Below are positions 18,856 to 29,116 of a stretch of DNA of 37,205 nt, piece by piece (position 1 is the stretch's first letter; every line of letters begins with the position of its first letter). The position numbers and the translations under genes were made by a program. The notes beneath the pieces were generated by a model. It saw only the letters and a program-made list of their open reading frames with translations, searched no databases and had not been told where the DNA came from. The DNA is from Nitrospinota bacterium (GTDB taxonomy: Bacteria; Nitrospinota_A; UBA7883; JACRGQ01), in NCBI GenBank assembly GCA_016200345.1, contig JACQEX010000065.1, positions 1-37,205 of the forward strand, in the 5' to 3' direction.

Positions 18856-18974
18856 TGTAGTGTCCCAGCATCTCCTTTACAGGCGGTGCATGCACCAACA
18901 CGAATTGGTAGCAACGGGATTCATCCTGTTTCTGCGCCCGCGGGGCGCAAGGCAGGCTAAAGCCCGCCGCTACC
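18856..18974. repeat. REP-like element, full copy (GGTAGC...GCTACC with three internal hairpins)
   Basis: GGTAGC + AACGGGATTCATCCTGTT + GCGCCC-GCG-GGGCGC + GGCAGGCTAAAGCCCGCC + GCTACC; left flank TGTAGTGTCCCAG… shared with the 37.1-kb copy. Confidence 0.8.
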
Positions 18975-19017
18975 ATAGCGTAAAGATATTACTGTGACAT
19001 TGCGCTTTGTAAGCGGT

Positions 19018-20412
19018 TTAGAACTTGTGGCGAAGGCCTACGCCGTAGGTCGCGTCGTCCAAGTTGGTGTAGCCGGAACCACCGGAGGCGGAATTACCAC
19101 CGTTGGTGTAAAGACCGCCGCTTAGGTTAACAAACATTATGCCCAAGTAAGCGTCGGTGTTCTTGGAGTAGTTGTGGTCCAACAACAGCGAGTAGTATGT
19201 TTGGAACCCCTCTGATGTGGCCGTCTGCTTCGCCGCCGTGGTGTCTGTCGCACCGTTGGTATAGCCAAAGAAGTCAATGGCGTAATACCCAACGGCCAAG
19301 TTGGTCTTCTCGCCCACGTTGTACGAGCCGCCGAGGAAGAACACGCCGATATTCTGGTCGTTTCCGCCGCCGGTTGACGCCGTGGAATAGGGCGTGATCA
19401 ACGCTTGCCTGTTAAACAAGCTCGTAACCCAAGTTTTTGTCGGCCCCGTGCCAAAATAATCCGTCGGGGTGGACAGAGTGTAGTACTGGTAGCCCACGCT
19501 GACCTTCGCGTCGTCGTTGACCTTATACTTGACGGCCACCAGCCAATCCCTCGTGTTGTACGCGGTGCCGGTCAAAGACGCGCCGGACGCCACGGATGCG
19601 GTGGTGCCGTTGCCGGTCTTTATGGCGTCGTTATGCTGTTCGTACAACGCCTGCACGCCCAAATCGCCGGCCTCGTAGCCTAGGTTAAACTGCCAGCCCT
19701 GGTTGTAGGCGGTGCTACCGGCCATGTTGCCCACTTTGTAGGCCATGCCGAGGTTCATGTCGCCCAATTTGGTGACGTACTTGATGTTGTCGTCAACGCG
19801 TGTGTCTTCCGAGACTCCCGCGCCGCCGCCGAACGTGCCGGCGAAGCTGACGGTGGAGAACATCTGCGCGTATTGGACCGGGTCATATTTCGACAGAACG
19901 TCGAATATGAAGTTGTAGGAGCGTCCGAACGACAAGGTTCCGAACGAGTCGCTCGACATACCAATCCAAGCTTGGCGGTTGAAGAGCTGGCCCGCCAAAG
20001 AGCTGTTGGCGTTCGCGGAACCAATATTCTGGTTCGCACCGTTGTTGGGGTTGTTGTTGACCAACGACTGCTCGTTGTCGCTTATCTGGCCGTTTGGCAG
20101 GTTGAAGCCGGTCTCCAATTGGAACACGAACTTCCAGCCGCCCTCCAACGCTTCGGAGCCTTTAACGCCGAGGCGGGAACCCGATATGCCGCCGTTGAAC
20201 ATGGCCAGGATGTCGGTCGAGTTTGCGCTTTTAATTGCGCTATTGGCGTTGGGGTTTATGGTTCCCATGAGGTTTGGATCCGCGTTCAGCGAGCGGGTCT
20301 CGTAACCCACGCCTGCGTCCAACACGCCGTAGATTGTAAAGGGAGCGTCCTCGGCATGCGCCGCGACAGCCATAAAGCCGATAGAGAACATTATTGCCAG
20401 CAATTTCTTCAT
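19018..20412 (-). CDS. Gram-negative porin (betaproteobacterial/Porin_4 type)
   Basis: Signal peptide MKKLLAIMFSIGFMAVAAHA, then FTIYGVLDAGVGYETRSL, FQLETGFNL, RQAWIGMSSDSFGTLSFGRSY; C-terminal YGVGLRHKF. Confidence 0.92.
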   Translation of the reverse strand: MKKLLAIMFSIGFMAVAAHAEDAPFTIYGVLDAGVGYETRSLNADPNLMGTINPNANSAIKSANSTDILAMFNGGISGSRLGVKGSEALEGGWKFVFQLETGFNLPNGQISDNEQSLVNNNPNNGANQNIGSANANSSLAGQLFNRQAWIGMSSDSFGTLSFGRSYNFIFDVLSKYDPVQYAQMFSTVSFAGTFGGGAGVSEDTRVDDNIKYVTKLGDMNLGMAYKVGNMAGSTAYNQGWQFNLGYEAGDLGVQALYEQHNDAIKTGNGTTASVASGASLTGTAYNTRDWLVAVKYKVNDDAKVSVGYQYYTLSTPTDYFGTGPTKTWVTSLFNRQALITPYSTASTGGGNDQNIGVFFLGGSYNVGEKTNLAVGYYAIDFFGYTNGATDTTAAKQTATSEGFQTYYSLLLDHNYSKNTDAYLGIMFVNLSGGLYTNGGNSASGGSGYTNLDDATYGVGLRHKF

Positions 20413-20645
20413 CTAGTTACCTCCAAAAGTTTATGTTTGAATTACCTTCTAACCCTTAACTTCAATCCGAAGACTGTGCAATCCTAATTCGATACTGTTA
20501 CAACAAAATGTGGGGAATGTTACAATTCGGTTAAAACGACTGTTAGGAGCGCTCCCCGGCGCCTCCAGACAATAATTACCTTTGATTTTATCGGCCTATT
20601 GTATACGATTTATGCCATCATCGTAAATGTAAAAGCGTTTGTGAC

Positions 20646-20722
20646 GCGCCCGTAGCTCAACTGGATAGAGCGACTGACTTCGGATCAGTAGGTTGGGGGT
20701 TCGAACCCCTCCGGGCGCACCA
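20646..20722 (+). tRNA. tRNA-Arg (anticodon UCG), CCA encoded
   Basis: GCGCCCG acceptor pairs with CGGGCGC; anticodon stem ACTGA-CTTCGGA-TCAGT (anticodon TCG); T-arm GGGGGTTCGAACCCC. Confidence 0.97.
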
Positions 20723-20744
20723 TTTTGTGATTAGGTATTGGTAC

Positions 20745-20922
20745 GCCCGGAGGGGTTCGAAAGACGCTTTCCGGGCGCGAGCTGGCGAGCGACAATGGAC
20801 ACGACGTCCATTGAGGAAAGCGGTCGGGGCCGAGCCCGGAGGGGTTCGAAAGACGCTTTCCGGGCGCGAGCTGGCGAGCGACAATGGACACGACGTCCAT
20901 TGAGGAAAGCGGTCGGGGCCGA
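20745..20922. repeat. perfect 89-bp tandem duplication carrying an inverted copy of the tRNA-Arg 3' end
   Basis: 20745-20833 and 20834-20922 read as identical; CGCCCGGAGGGGTTCGAA (20744-20761) is the exact reverse complement of tRNA bases 20700-20717. Confidence 0.95.
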
Positions 20923-21007
20923 TGGAGCCGAACACGATGTTCGGCGAGAGTGGCCGAACCCCCTCGAATCGTAAAAATTGTTGGTTTAAATAAATGGAGT
21001 TTGAACA

Positions 21008-21559
21008 ATGAAATTATTCCATAGAATTTTAACGTTAACGATCCTTCTTTCGTCCGCCGGAGTTCTGCAGACGGCGCACGCCGGGACATGCACCCCCGCG
21101 CAGGTTGAAAAGCTGGTGGACAAAGGTTTTTCCAAGGAAGAGATAAAGGATTTGTGCGGAACGCAAAAACCCGCCGCCCCCGCCGAACCGGCCCGGTTTA
21201 CCGACAACAAAGACGGCACCGTGACCGACAACACGACCGGACTAATGTGGCAAAAAAAGGACGACGGGCACAGCAAAAGCTGGGGCAAGGCGTCCGAATA
21301 TTGCAAGGGGCTTACACTGGCAGGCCAAAAGGACTGGAGCCTGCCGTCAAAGGAGGAATTGGAGACGCTGTTGTCCGAGGAGGCGAAAAAGGAGGGGAGG
21401 TCTTTTTTTGCCATCGGAGAGACCTTCCCGTACTGGTCTTCCACGCCCGGCAAGGGAAACTCCCACTACGCCCTGCCATCCTCGCTTAACAACGGAATCG
21501 TAAGTTACTACGGGGCGGAGGGGGGCACCTACGCGCGTTGTGCTCGGCGCCATCAGTAA
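21008..21559 (+). CDS. DUF1566 (Lcl C-terminal-like) secreted protein
   Basis: Signal peptide; FTDNKDGTVTDNTTGLMWQKKDDG…GKASEYCKGLTLAGQKDWSLPSKEELETL and C-terminal YARCAR are diagnostic. Confidence 0.88.
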   Translation: MKLFHRILTLTILLSSAGVLQTAHAGTCTPAQVEKLVDKGFSKEEIKDLCGTQKPAAPAEPARFTDNKDGTVTDNTTGLMWQKKDDGHSKSWGKASEYCKGLTLAGQKDWSLPSKEELETLLSEEAKKEGRSFFAIGETFPYWSSTPGKGNSHYALPSSLNNGIVSYYGAEGGTYARCARRHQ

Positions 21560-21560
21560 A

Positions 21561-21584
21561 GGGGGCGGCCTTCCGACCGCCCCC
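21561..21584. terminator. strong hairpin between convergent genes, possible bidirectional terminator
   Basis: GGGGGCGG-CCTTCCGA-CCGCCCCC; no long T-run. Confidence 0.4.
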
Positions 21585-21604
21585 GGTAAAGTTACTCCCA
21601 ATTC

Positions 21605-23813
<2,209 letters not shown>

Positions 23814-24266
23814 TTATATGTTTAAATTCTTCCCAAAGCGGACGGCTAGAATACCATATTTTGGCGTAAAAATAGCCACGTTTGTGGCGGGGGCCTAACC
23901 GCCAGAACCACCCTATTTTTTTCGGCAACGGATTACGAGTGCTTAGGGTGCGTGACCCATGTCGGGACGGTCGGTGCCGCGTACTTGCCTGTGGACGGTT
24001 TCGCCGTCCAAAGTTTTGCGCCGAGGCTTGGAAATGTCGAAACAGAAAAATTGATTTTTGAGCTAAAAATTGTGTTTTTAGGCTGTTTTGAGCGAGTTTT
24101 GGATAAAAATGCTCATTTTTCGAAGATTTTCTGAAGTTTTGAACATTGATGAAAAGGCATTTCATGATAGAATTTCATGCGTTTGTTGAATGGTAGCCTT
24201 AGGAGGGCGTTTTATTTCTCTTAAATCGGGTTATAATGGCTTGGTCAAATTCAATTGGGAGTCACC

Positions 24267-24966
24267 ATGGAAGAAAGCCAGCTCAATGCGGTATTGCTAA
24301 AGCGCGTAGAGGTCGCGCCCGGTTTGATAATTCTCTCCGTCAAGCCCGACGGGTGGAAACTGCCGGTTTTCGAGCCGGGACAGTACGCCGTCCTTGGTCT
24401 GTCCGGCTCCGCGTTGCGAACCGACCTTTCCGACCCGGAGACCGAGGCTCTCCCGGCGGATAAAATAATAAAACGGGCCTACTCCATCGCCTCATCCTCC
24501 AAGGAAAACGAATATGTGGAGCTTTACATAACGCTCATCCGTTCCGGCTCGCTGACGCCCAGGATTTTCGCGCTGAAGGAGGGGGATAAAATATTCCTCG
24601 CCGACAAGTTCAAGGGGACGCTTCGCCGTTTTGCACGGTGCGCGGCATTCGTGGGATTTGGGATACCGCGCCGAGCTTGCGACGCTGGCGTATTATTTTA
24701 AGAGCTTCGCCTACTTCCCGATTATCAGCAAGCCGGGCGACGAAAAGGAGGGCTGGGGCGGTCAGACGGGCCACGTGCAGGATTTGTGGCGAAACAAGAC
24801 GCTTGAACAACGCTGGGGAACGGCCCCGAAGCCGGAGGACACGCACGTCTTCATCTGCGGCGCCCCGGCGATGGCGGAGGAGATGTCGAAATTCCTCGAG
24901 GGGGAGGGGTTTAGGGAGCACAAGAAAAAGGAGCCGGGCCAGATTCATTTGGAAAGATTCTGGTAG
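24267..24966 (+). pseudogene. ferredoxin--NADP reductase, disrupted by an internal out-of-frame deletion
   Basis: Frame 1 through PVFEPGQYAVLGL…KRAYSIASSS…DKFKGT; then RFAVLHGARHSWDLGYRAELATL…HVFICGAPAMAEEMSKFLEGEGFREHKKKEPGQIHLERFW in another frame. Confidence 0.85.
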
Positions 24967-24981
24967 ACGGGTTGCTGAGAG

Positions 24982-25635
24982 ATGACGACGTTAAAGAATC
25001 TTAAAACGCAACGGGGGCTTTACGGTAGCCGCGCGGCATTATCTGCCGGGGCGGTTGTTTTTCTGCTCTCAATTTTTATTTTTGCGACGGCCGGGTTCGC
25101 CGAGTCCAAAAGGTTGATTCGCTATTCGGACTCCGCCGGGAAATATTTTTACGTCGCAAAGATTTCGGACGTCCCCGAACAATACCGCCCCTCGGCCACG
25201 TCCGTGCTGGTCAAGACCGCCGGCGAAGGAAACAACGGCGCGGACGAAAAATCCGAGGCGGAGGAGAAACCCTCCGGCGACGGCGTGCGCGTGACGATCC
25301 CGCTGAAATTTTCAAGAACCGACTCCGGCGGGACGAGATATTCCGGCGAGGTGAAAAACTTCCTAAGTTCCGACGTCAGCGAGGCAAGACTCACAATCAG
25401 CGTCGTCTCCAAAATCCCCGGCGAGGACGGAACCGCGGAGGTGGTTGTTCGCGGTAGCAAAGGTTCGGGGATTCTCGGCCCCGACGAGACGGCGAAGGTC
25501 TACGGCGTTTTGTCGGTGGATTACAAATCGGTAAAAACTTTTGGCTACAAGCTGACCTGGCAGTCCGCCGTAACGGACGGAGGAAATGCCGGCCATTCTG
25601 AAAAAAACGGGACGGCGGCGAAAAAAAACCGTTAG
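24982..25635 (+). CDS. hypothetical exported protein (DUF4124-like N-terminus)
   Basis: Single N-terminal TM/signal, then RLIRYSDSAGKYFYVAKISDVPEQYR and a beta-rich C-terminal region. Confidence 0.6.
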   Translation: MTTLKNLKTQRGLYGSRAALSAGAVVFLLSIFIFATAGFAESKRLIRYSDSAGKYFYVAKISDVPEQYRPSATSVLVKTAGEGNNGADEKSEAEEKPSGDGVRVTIPLKFSRTDSGGTRYSGEVKNFLSSDVSEARLTISVVSKIPGEDGTAEVVVRGSKGSGILGPDETAKVYGVLSVDYKSVKTFGYKLTWQSAVTDGGNAGHSEKNGTAAKKNR

Positions 25636-25693
25636 GACGCGAAACCAGCCCGGAGAAAAAATATTTGCATTTATAAGTTAAATGCTGTAGATT

Positions 25694-25860
25694 CCAAAGC
25701 TTAAGCTAAATTGCGGGCGCGGTTAAAGGCGCCGCAGTGCGGTTGACTTGTTGGCGACCGCAGGCCTTGCGGAAGGGACATTTTTACGAGTGTGCCTCCC
25801 GCCGTTGATAAGAGCGGTTATTATATGTGCCGGTTAAGTGATTGGCTCCGGCTTTTTTGG
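25694..25860 (+). ncRNA. candidate structured small RNA ending in a terminator-like GCCGG…CCGGC-T6
   Basis: TTGCAT-17-TAGATT promoter-like sequence at 25665-25693; several local stems (GCGGgCGC/GCGCCGC; TGCGGT/ACCGCA; GCGGaAGG/CCTcCCGC); 5' CCAAAGC complementary to GCTTT…GG at the 3' end. Confidence 0.35.
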
Positions 25861-25987
25861 AGGATGCGTAAGCTTGTGGAACCCGCCAGGGTCTGAATGG
25901 GCGAACGTATGAACGTTTTTTTTTCGGCTCCTTTGATTGCCTTCAATCGCTTGAAACCCGCGCGAGAGGTGTGTTTTTGCCAAAAAC

Positions 25988-26016
25988 TTGCATTTGACGG
26001 CCTAAACCGTTAAAAT
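25988..26016 (+). promoter_or_regulatory. candidate promoter TTGCAT-17-TAAAAT for the 70-aa gene
   Basis: Hexamers at 17-bp spacing, ~110 nt upstream of the ATG. Confidence 0.4.
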
Positions 26017-26126
26017 GGACGGGTTTGGTGGTTTAGATTAGGAATACAAGCCGTTAATTAAGGTAATGTCGTATAAGGTATACGGCGTGCGGCAGGTAGG
26101 TAGTAGTTTTTTTTTGGAGGATATTT

Positions 26127-26339
<213 letters not shown>

Positions 26340-26358
26340 TTTCCAATTCGGAAATCGG

Positions 26359-26388
26359 AGCCGGGGCTTTTGCCCCGGCTTTTTTTTT
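26359..26388 (+). terminator. Rho-independent terminator
   Basis: AGCCGGGGC-TTTT-GCCCCGGCT followed by T8. Confidence 0.93.
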
Positions 26389-26444
26389 CCTTTTTTAGCA
26401 TACTGAAGCCAGACGGAAAGGGCCGTGGTTCGCATTTTCCCTTC

Positions 26445-26534
26445 GGTGGGCACGCCATTTATGGCGTACTTTGCCGCGCAAGCGGCAACAATTCGTCGGC
26501 CTTGACGGGCCGCACCCTAAAGGGCGTACCTACC
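26445..26534. repeat. REP-like multi-hairpin palindromic element (GGTGGG…CCTACC)
   Basis: ACGCCATTTATGGCGT, TTGCCGCGCAAGCGGCAA, CGGCC…GGCCG, GCACCCTAAAGGGCGT hairpins; same end architecture as 17807-17874. Confidence 0.75.
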
Positions 26535-26584
26535 AAAGAAATAAGCGGAGATGCGCGCTCTGACGTAGAATGCACAAGAATATA

Positions 26585-26643
26585 ACCATTTACTGCGGGC
26601 GCGGCAACAGGATGAATCCCGTCGCTACCAATTCGTGTCGGCG
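26585..26643. repeat. REP-like element, half copy in inverted orientation
   Basis: rc: GCGCCGACACGAATTGGTAGCGACGGGATTCATCCTGTTGCCGCGCCCGCAGTAAATGG, matching the 18.9- and 37.1-kb copies. Confidence 0.78.
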
Positions 26644-26644
26644 C

Positions 26645-26681
26645 AAAAAAAAACCCGCCTTAACTTTTCGTCAAGACGGGC
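26645..26681 (-). terminator. Rho-independent terminator for the CarD-family gene
   Basis: Minus strand CCCGTCTTGAC-GAAAA-GTTAAGGCGGG followed by a T-run. Confidence 0.8.
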
Positions 26682-26694
26682 TTGAAATTCTGAA

Positions 26695-27204
26695 TTAGGC
26701 CGTGAAGGCTTTGTCGAGCAGTTTGCTCGCCTGGTCCTTTTCAATCCCCTTCGCCTCGGCGATTTCCATGACCATGAGCTGGCGCACATTGTCGTACATT
26801 CTCTGCTCCCCGAAGGAAAGCTCCTTCTTGATCTGGATAATCGTCAGATCCCTGAGGATTTCCGCCAGCTCGAAAACGGAGCCGGATTTTATCCTGTCTA
26901 TGTAGCTCTTCTGCCTCTTGTGCCAGTTCATGCCGATGGCCGCCTTGTTTTTCGTCCTCAGCAACCTCAGCACCTTTCTGACGTCCCTGTCCTTGATCAC
27001 CGAGCGGATGCCGATTTGCATCGCCCTCGACGCGGGAACGCGAATCGTCATGCCCGACTCGTCAATCCTGATTGTGTAAAACGGGGTGAGGGACAATTTC
27101 TCCCCGGTTTTAATCCGCTCAATTTTCTCGATGATGCCCACGCCATGGGCGGGATAAACAACCCTGGCGCCGCGCTTTAGATTAGATTTTTCTTTACCTT
27201 CCAA
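26695..27204 (-). CDS. CarD-family transcriptional regulator
   Basis: RGARVVYPAHGVGIIEKIE and FYTIRIDESGMTIRVPASRAMQIGIRSVI. Confidence 0.93.
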   Translation of the reverse strand: MEGKEKSNLKRGARVVYPAHGVGIIEKIERIKTGEKLSLTPFYTIRIDESGMTIRVPASRAMQIGIRSVIKDRDVRKVLRLLRTKNKAAIGMNWHKRQKSYIDRIKSGSVFELAEILRDLTIIQIKKELSFGEQRMYDNVRQLMVMEIAEAKGIEKDQASKLLDKAFTA

Positions 27205-27568
27205 AACAACACCTCACAAAATAATTGTTGCGAAGCTGATGATAACACATCCGGGAAATATTGCCCAGTAAATAGTTTATTCCCGTGTCTAGTGAACGGC
27301 AGGTATCTATTTGAAAAATAAGGCTATTTAGTGTGAACGAGGCCGAAATGCAGTTTTTATAAAAAATCATAATTATTTGATTTATAAAATGTTATGCCTA
27401 AAATAGCCGCATTGTAATATTTATTTTAAGTTCGACGCATAATGAGCAAAAAATCACGCTTTTACAAAATATTCGTCATGTTTCGATTTATTCTATGAAA
27501 CGGGCCGGTTAAGGGTTAAACTTCCAAAAATGGAGTTAATTTTTATTAGATTGTCGTCGGGCGCATAG

Positions 27569-28429
27569 ATGAACAAACCGCGTTTTGGCCGGGTTGCAAT
27601 CATCGGCGTGGGGCTTATCGGCGGCTCCATCGCGCGGGTGCTAAAGCACCGCCGACTTGCCGGAAGAATTGTCGGCGCGGGGCGCGGAAGCCAAAATTTG
27701 CAGACCGCCCTGGGGTTGGGGATTGTGGACGAGGTCGCCGCACCCGAGAAAGCCGTCGAGGGGGCCGACCTAATCGTAATCTGCACGCCGGTTCTTTCGA
27801 TTATTCCGACGTTGGAGGCGATTGCGCCGCACGTTAAAAAAGGCGCCTTGGTGACCGACGCCGGCTCCACCAAAAAGGAGATTGTCGCGAGAGGTGAGGC
27901 GATTGCAAATGGACGGTTTTTCTTCGTCGGCTCGCACCCGATAGCCGGCACGGAAAAATCCGGGGCCGGGGCCTCGTTTGAAACCCTTTTCGACGGGAAG
28001 GTTTGCATCGTAACGCCGTCGGCGAACACGCCGCCGGACAAACTTGAGATTGTCAACTCCCTCTGGACGGACGCCGGGATGCGCGTCTCCATAATGGATC
28101 CCGAAAAACACGACAAGGTTTTGGGGGCGATAAGCCATCTGCCGCACATGACTGCCTTCGCGCTGGTGAACGCACTGGCAGGCACGGACGGGGGGGAGGA
28201 GATGCTCCAGTTCGCCGGGGGCGGTTTTAAGGACACGACGAGGATAGCCTCCAGCCCGCCGGAGATGTGGGCCGACATCGCCATGGCAAACTCCGACGCG
28301 CTGGCGGAAATGGTCGGAAAGAACATCGAGCAGTTAAAAAAAATCGAGTCCGCAATCAAGGCTGGCGACAGGGCGGCCCTTTTGGGAATGTTTGGGCGGG
28401 CAAACAAGTTTAGGGAAAAATTGAGGTGA
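27569..28429 (+). CDS. tyrA: prephenate dehydrogenase
   Basis: VAIIGVGLIGGSIA Rossmann motif; VTDAGSTKKEIV; GSHPIAGTEKSGA. Confidence 0.9.
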   Translation: MNKPRFGRVAIIGVGLIGGSIARVLKHRRLAGRIVGAGRGSQNLQTALGLGIVDEVAAPEKAVEGADLIVICTPVLSIIPTLEAIAPHVKKGALVTDAGSTKKEIVARGEAIANGRFFFVGSHPIAGTEKSGAGASFETLFDGKVCIVTPSANTPPDKLEIVNSLWTDAGMRVSIMDPEKHDKVLGAISHLPHMTAFALVNALAGTDGGEEMLQFAGGGFKDTTRIASSPPEMWADIAMANSDALAEMVGKNIEQLKKIESAIKAGDRAALLGMFGRANKFREKLR

Positions 28430-29073
28430 TTGTCACCCTGGACGGCCCCGCCGGTTCGGGCAAAAGCACGACCGCGAGGGCGCTTGCGAAAAAACTGGGC
28501 GCCTTGTACCTCGACACCGGGGCGATGTACCGCGCGGTGACGCTAAAGGCGATTCAGGGCGGGGTGGAGCCGACCGACCGCGAGAGACTGGAAAAGATAT
28601 CCTCCGAAATATCCATTGATTTCCGCGAAACCAACGACGACCAGCTTGTGCTGGTGGACGGTGTTGACCGGACGCTCGACATACGCCGCCCGGAGGTTGA
28701 AAAGGCGGTCTCCGCCGTTTCCTCGCACGCCGGTGTTAGGGAACGGATGGTGGCCCTGCAACGAAAAATCGCCTCCTCCCATCCAAAAGTGGTGGTTGAG
28801 GGGCGGGACACGGGAAGCGTGGTGTTCCCAAACGCGGACTACAAATTTTATCTAAGCGCGTCGCCGGAGGTTCGCGCCGCCCGCAGGGGGAGGCAGAACG
28901 AGGAGCGGGGGACAAAATCCGGCGACGTGATTGGCGAGATAAACAAAAGGGACGCGATGGACTCCGGCAGGGCGGTCTCGCCGCTTGTTGTGCCGCCCGG
29001 GGGGGTGGAGTTGGACAACTCAAATTTAAGCCTTGACGAGACCATCCAAAAGATAATAGACTCCTTGGTTTAA
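28426..29073 (+). CDS. cmk: (d)CMP kinase
   Basis: VTLDGPAGSGKSTTARALAKKLGALYLDTGAMYRAVT; VVEGRDTGSVVFPNADYKFYLSAS. GTG start overlapping tyrA stop. Confidence 0.95.
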   Translation: MIVTLDGPAGSGKSTTARALAKKLGALYLDTGAMYRAVTLKAIQGGVEPTDRERLEKISSEISIDFRETNDDQLVLVDGVDRTLDIRRPEVEKAVSAVSSHAGVRERMVALQRKIASSHPKVVVEGRDTGSVVFPNADYKFYLSASPEVRAARRGRQNEERGTKSGDVIGEINKRDAMDSGRAVSPLVVPPGGVELDNSNLSLDETIQKIIDSLV

Positions 29074-29116
29074 TGCGGTTAACTGCAAATTTAAGGAATC
29101 GGAGGAATAAAGTTTT

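Noticed and set aside
18722-18976. 84-aa ORF containing KHSDTETQRGRE
   Set aside because: Translation of the inverted repeat and the terminator; typical spurious ORF.
20700-20850. Possible integrase attL/attR or genomic-island boundary at tRNA-Arg
   Set aside because: The repeated tRNA 3' sequence is inverted rather than direct, no integrase or phage gene is nearby, and flanking genes look chromosomal.
20745-20922. CRISPR array
   Set aside because: Two adjacent identical 89-bp units without variable spacers; no cas genes.
20657-21089. Minus-strand ORFs encoding ARRGSNPQPTDPKSVALSS / MVRPEGFEPPTY and PDRFPQWTSCPLSLASSRPESVF repeats
   Set aside because: Antisense translation of tRNA-Arg and of the 89-bp tandem repeat; a well-known type of spurious annotation.
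25868-25926. SRP RNA-like stretch GTGGAACCCGCCAGGGTCTGAATGGGCGAAC
   Set aside because: The canonical CAGG-NCC-GGAA-GGNAGCA motif is broken (TGAA loop, no AGCA), so I cannot support an ffs call.
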